Source: a bacterium (lineage in GTDB: Bacteria; Eremiobacterota; Eremiobacteria; Baltobacterales; Baltobacteraceae). Taken from it: a stretch of 13,440 bases of DNA. Made by a program: the position numbers and the translations under genes. Position 1 is the first letter of the stretch; each line of letters starts with the position of its first letter. Below the pieces are notes generated by a model. The model saw only the letters and a program-made list of their open reading frames with translations. It had not been told where the DNA came from and did no database searches. The stretch covers positions 1 through 13,440 of the forward strand of contig JAJXXM010000166.1 of the NCBI GenBank assembly GCA_021781095.1, given 5' to 3'. Shown here in pieces: positions 12,919-13,440 of this stretch.

Positions 12919-13440
12919 GTGCGAGTGCTCTCTACGCTCGCGAGTGCGCTCGTCGCACTCGCATTCGTCGGCTGCGCCGGCGGCACGCATCCCAGCGGCG
13001 GTGCCGCAGGGCAGCCGCTCGCGGGAGCCGCGCTCTACGATCCGGCACATCTTCCGGCGGGAAAGATGGGCGCGCTCGTGCGCGAGGGCTACGACATCAT
13101 CACGCAAACGCACAAATTCGCGAAGCCGTACGTCGTCTCGCAGATGGAATGTTCGTCGTGCCACATCGCCGGCGGTACGGTGCCGCGCGGCGGGTATTTA
13201 CGAATCGCCGGCCATTTTCCGCAGTGGAACGGTCGCTCGCATCGTGCGATTGCATTGCAAGATCGCATCGCGGAGTGCTTTCTCTATAGCATGAACGGGC
13301 GGCCGCCGGCGTATGACAGCCGCACCATGATCGCCGTGGTCGCCTATATCAACTGGATTTCGCGCGGCCAAAAGACGTTCTCGCCGATCGATCCCAAGGT
13401 GCGGATCGCTCGCTTCAAGCCACCGTCGCCGCCGAGCGTT
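12919..13440 (+). CDS. Lipoprotein c-type cytochrome, TsdA/SoxA-like, C-terminus cut by window edge
   Basis: The visible 174 codons encode a probable membrane-anchored periplasmic electron carrier or thiosulfate dehydrogenase. Residues 1-18 are a lipoprotein signal ending in lipobox FVGC with Cys19. The heme motif is CSSCH at about residues 78-82 (coded from 13150). Surrounding features, YDIITQTHKF before the heme, HFPQW after it, then QDRIAECFLYSMNGRPP and MIAVVAYINWISRG, are the pattern of the first domain of TsdA, which couples two thiosulfates to tetrathionate. In TsdA the Cys of the RI.xCFxxSMNG segment is the axial heme ligand. Here that Cys lies 39 residues after the second heme Cys, very close to the known spacing. 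The GTG start at 12919 follows the DsrE-like stop by 10 bases, with AGGG (12907-12910) 8 bases upstream. The second heme domain, if present, is outside the window, so a single-heme or SoxA-like protein remains possible. Confidence 0.8.
   Translation, partial: MRVLSTLASALVALAFVGCAGGTHPSGGAAGQPLAGAALYDPAHLPAGKMGALVREGYDIITQTHKFAKPYVVSQMECSSCHIAGGTVPRGGYLRIAGHFPQWNGRSHRAIALQDRIAECFLYSMNGRPPAYDSRTMIAVVAYINWISRGQKTFSPIDPKVRIARFKPPSPPSV

Noticed and set aside
1..13440. CRISPR arrays, tRNA or rRNA genes, insertion sequences, phage or toxin-antitoxin genes.
   Set aside because: Looked for by eye on both strands; no regularly spaced repeats, no cloverleaf-like conserved arms, and no transposase, integrase or toxin-like proteins were seen.

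Overview
The window is a gene-dense, high-GC bacterial segment with strong G/C third-position bias, many TTG/GTG starts and many 4-base stop/start overlaps. The taxon cannot be fixed without a search. The ftsE-ftsX-response regulator/GGDEF-M23-S41 order and the codon style would suit a little-cultured phylum such as Eremiobacterota (WPS-2), held with low confidence. No tRNA, rRNA, CRISPR array, insertion sequence or phage gene was found. No gap between genes exceeds about 80 bases.

Region 1 (1-6343, minus strand) reads as one cell-envelope/division operon: ftsE, ftsX, a receiver-GGDEF protein, an EnvC-like coiled-coil M23 peptidase, and two tandem S41 (carboxyl-terminal processing) proteases, the last cut by the window edge. 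Four of the five junctions overlap and the fifth gap is 39 bases. FtsEX is known to pass ATP-driven conformational signals to periplasmic coiled-coil/LytM partners that control septal peptidoglycan cutting. This operon encodes the transporter and a candidate partner, with a two-component/c-di-GMP-type protein between them.

Region 2 (6389-8172, plus strand) holds an acyl-CoA dehydrogenase and an exported peroxiredoxin. A nested inverted repeat lies directly against the peroxiredoxin ribosome binding site.

Region 3 (8178-11237, minus strand) is a second coupled set: a LysR-type regulator, a dienelactone-hydrolase-like enzyme with a serine nucleophile, and RmuC. It converges on the peroxiredoxin gene with only 5 bases between stop codons.

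Region 4 (11308 to the right edge, plus strand) is divergent from the LysR gene across 70 bases that hold a perfect 19-bp palindrome and a good sigma70-type promoter. It encodes a ModA-like periplasmic binding protein, an exported DsrE-like protein and a lipoprotein c-type cytochrome resembling the first heme domain of thiosulfate dehydrogenase TsdA. Together these suggest a periplasmic sulfur-compound oxidation module under LysR control. This is the most interesting and least familiar part of the window, and it continues past the right edge.
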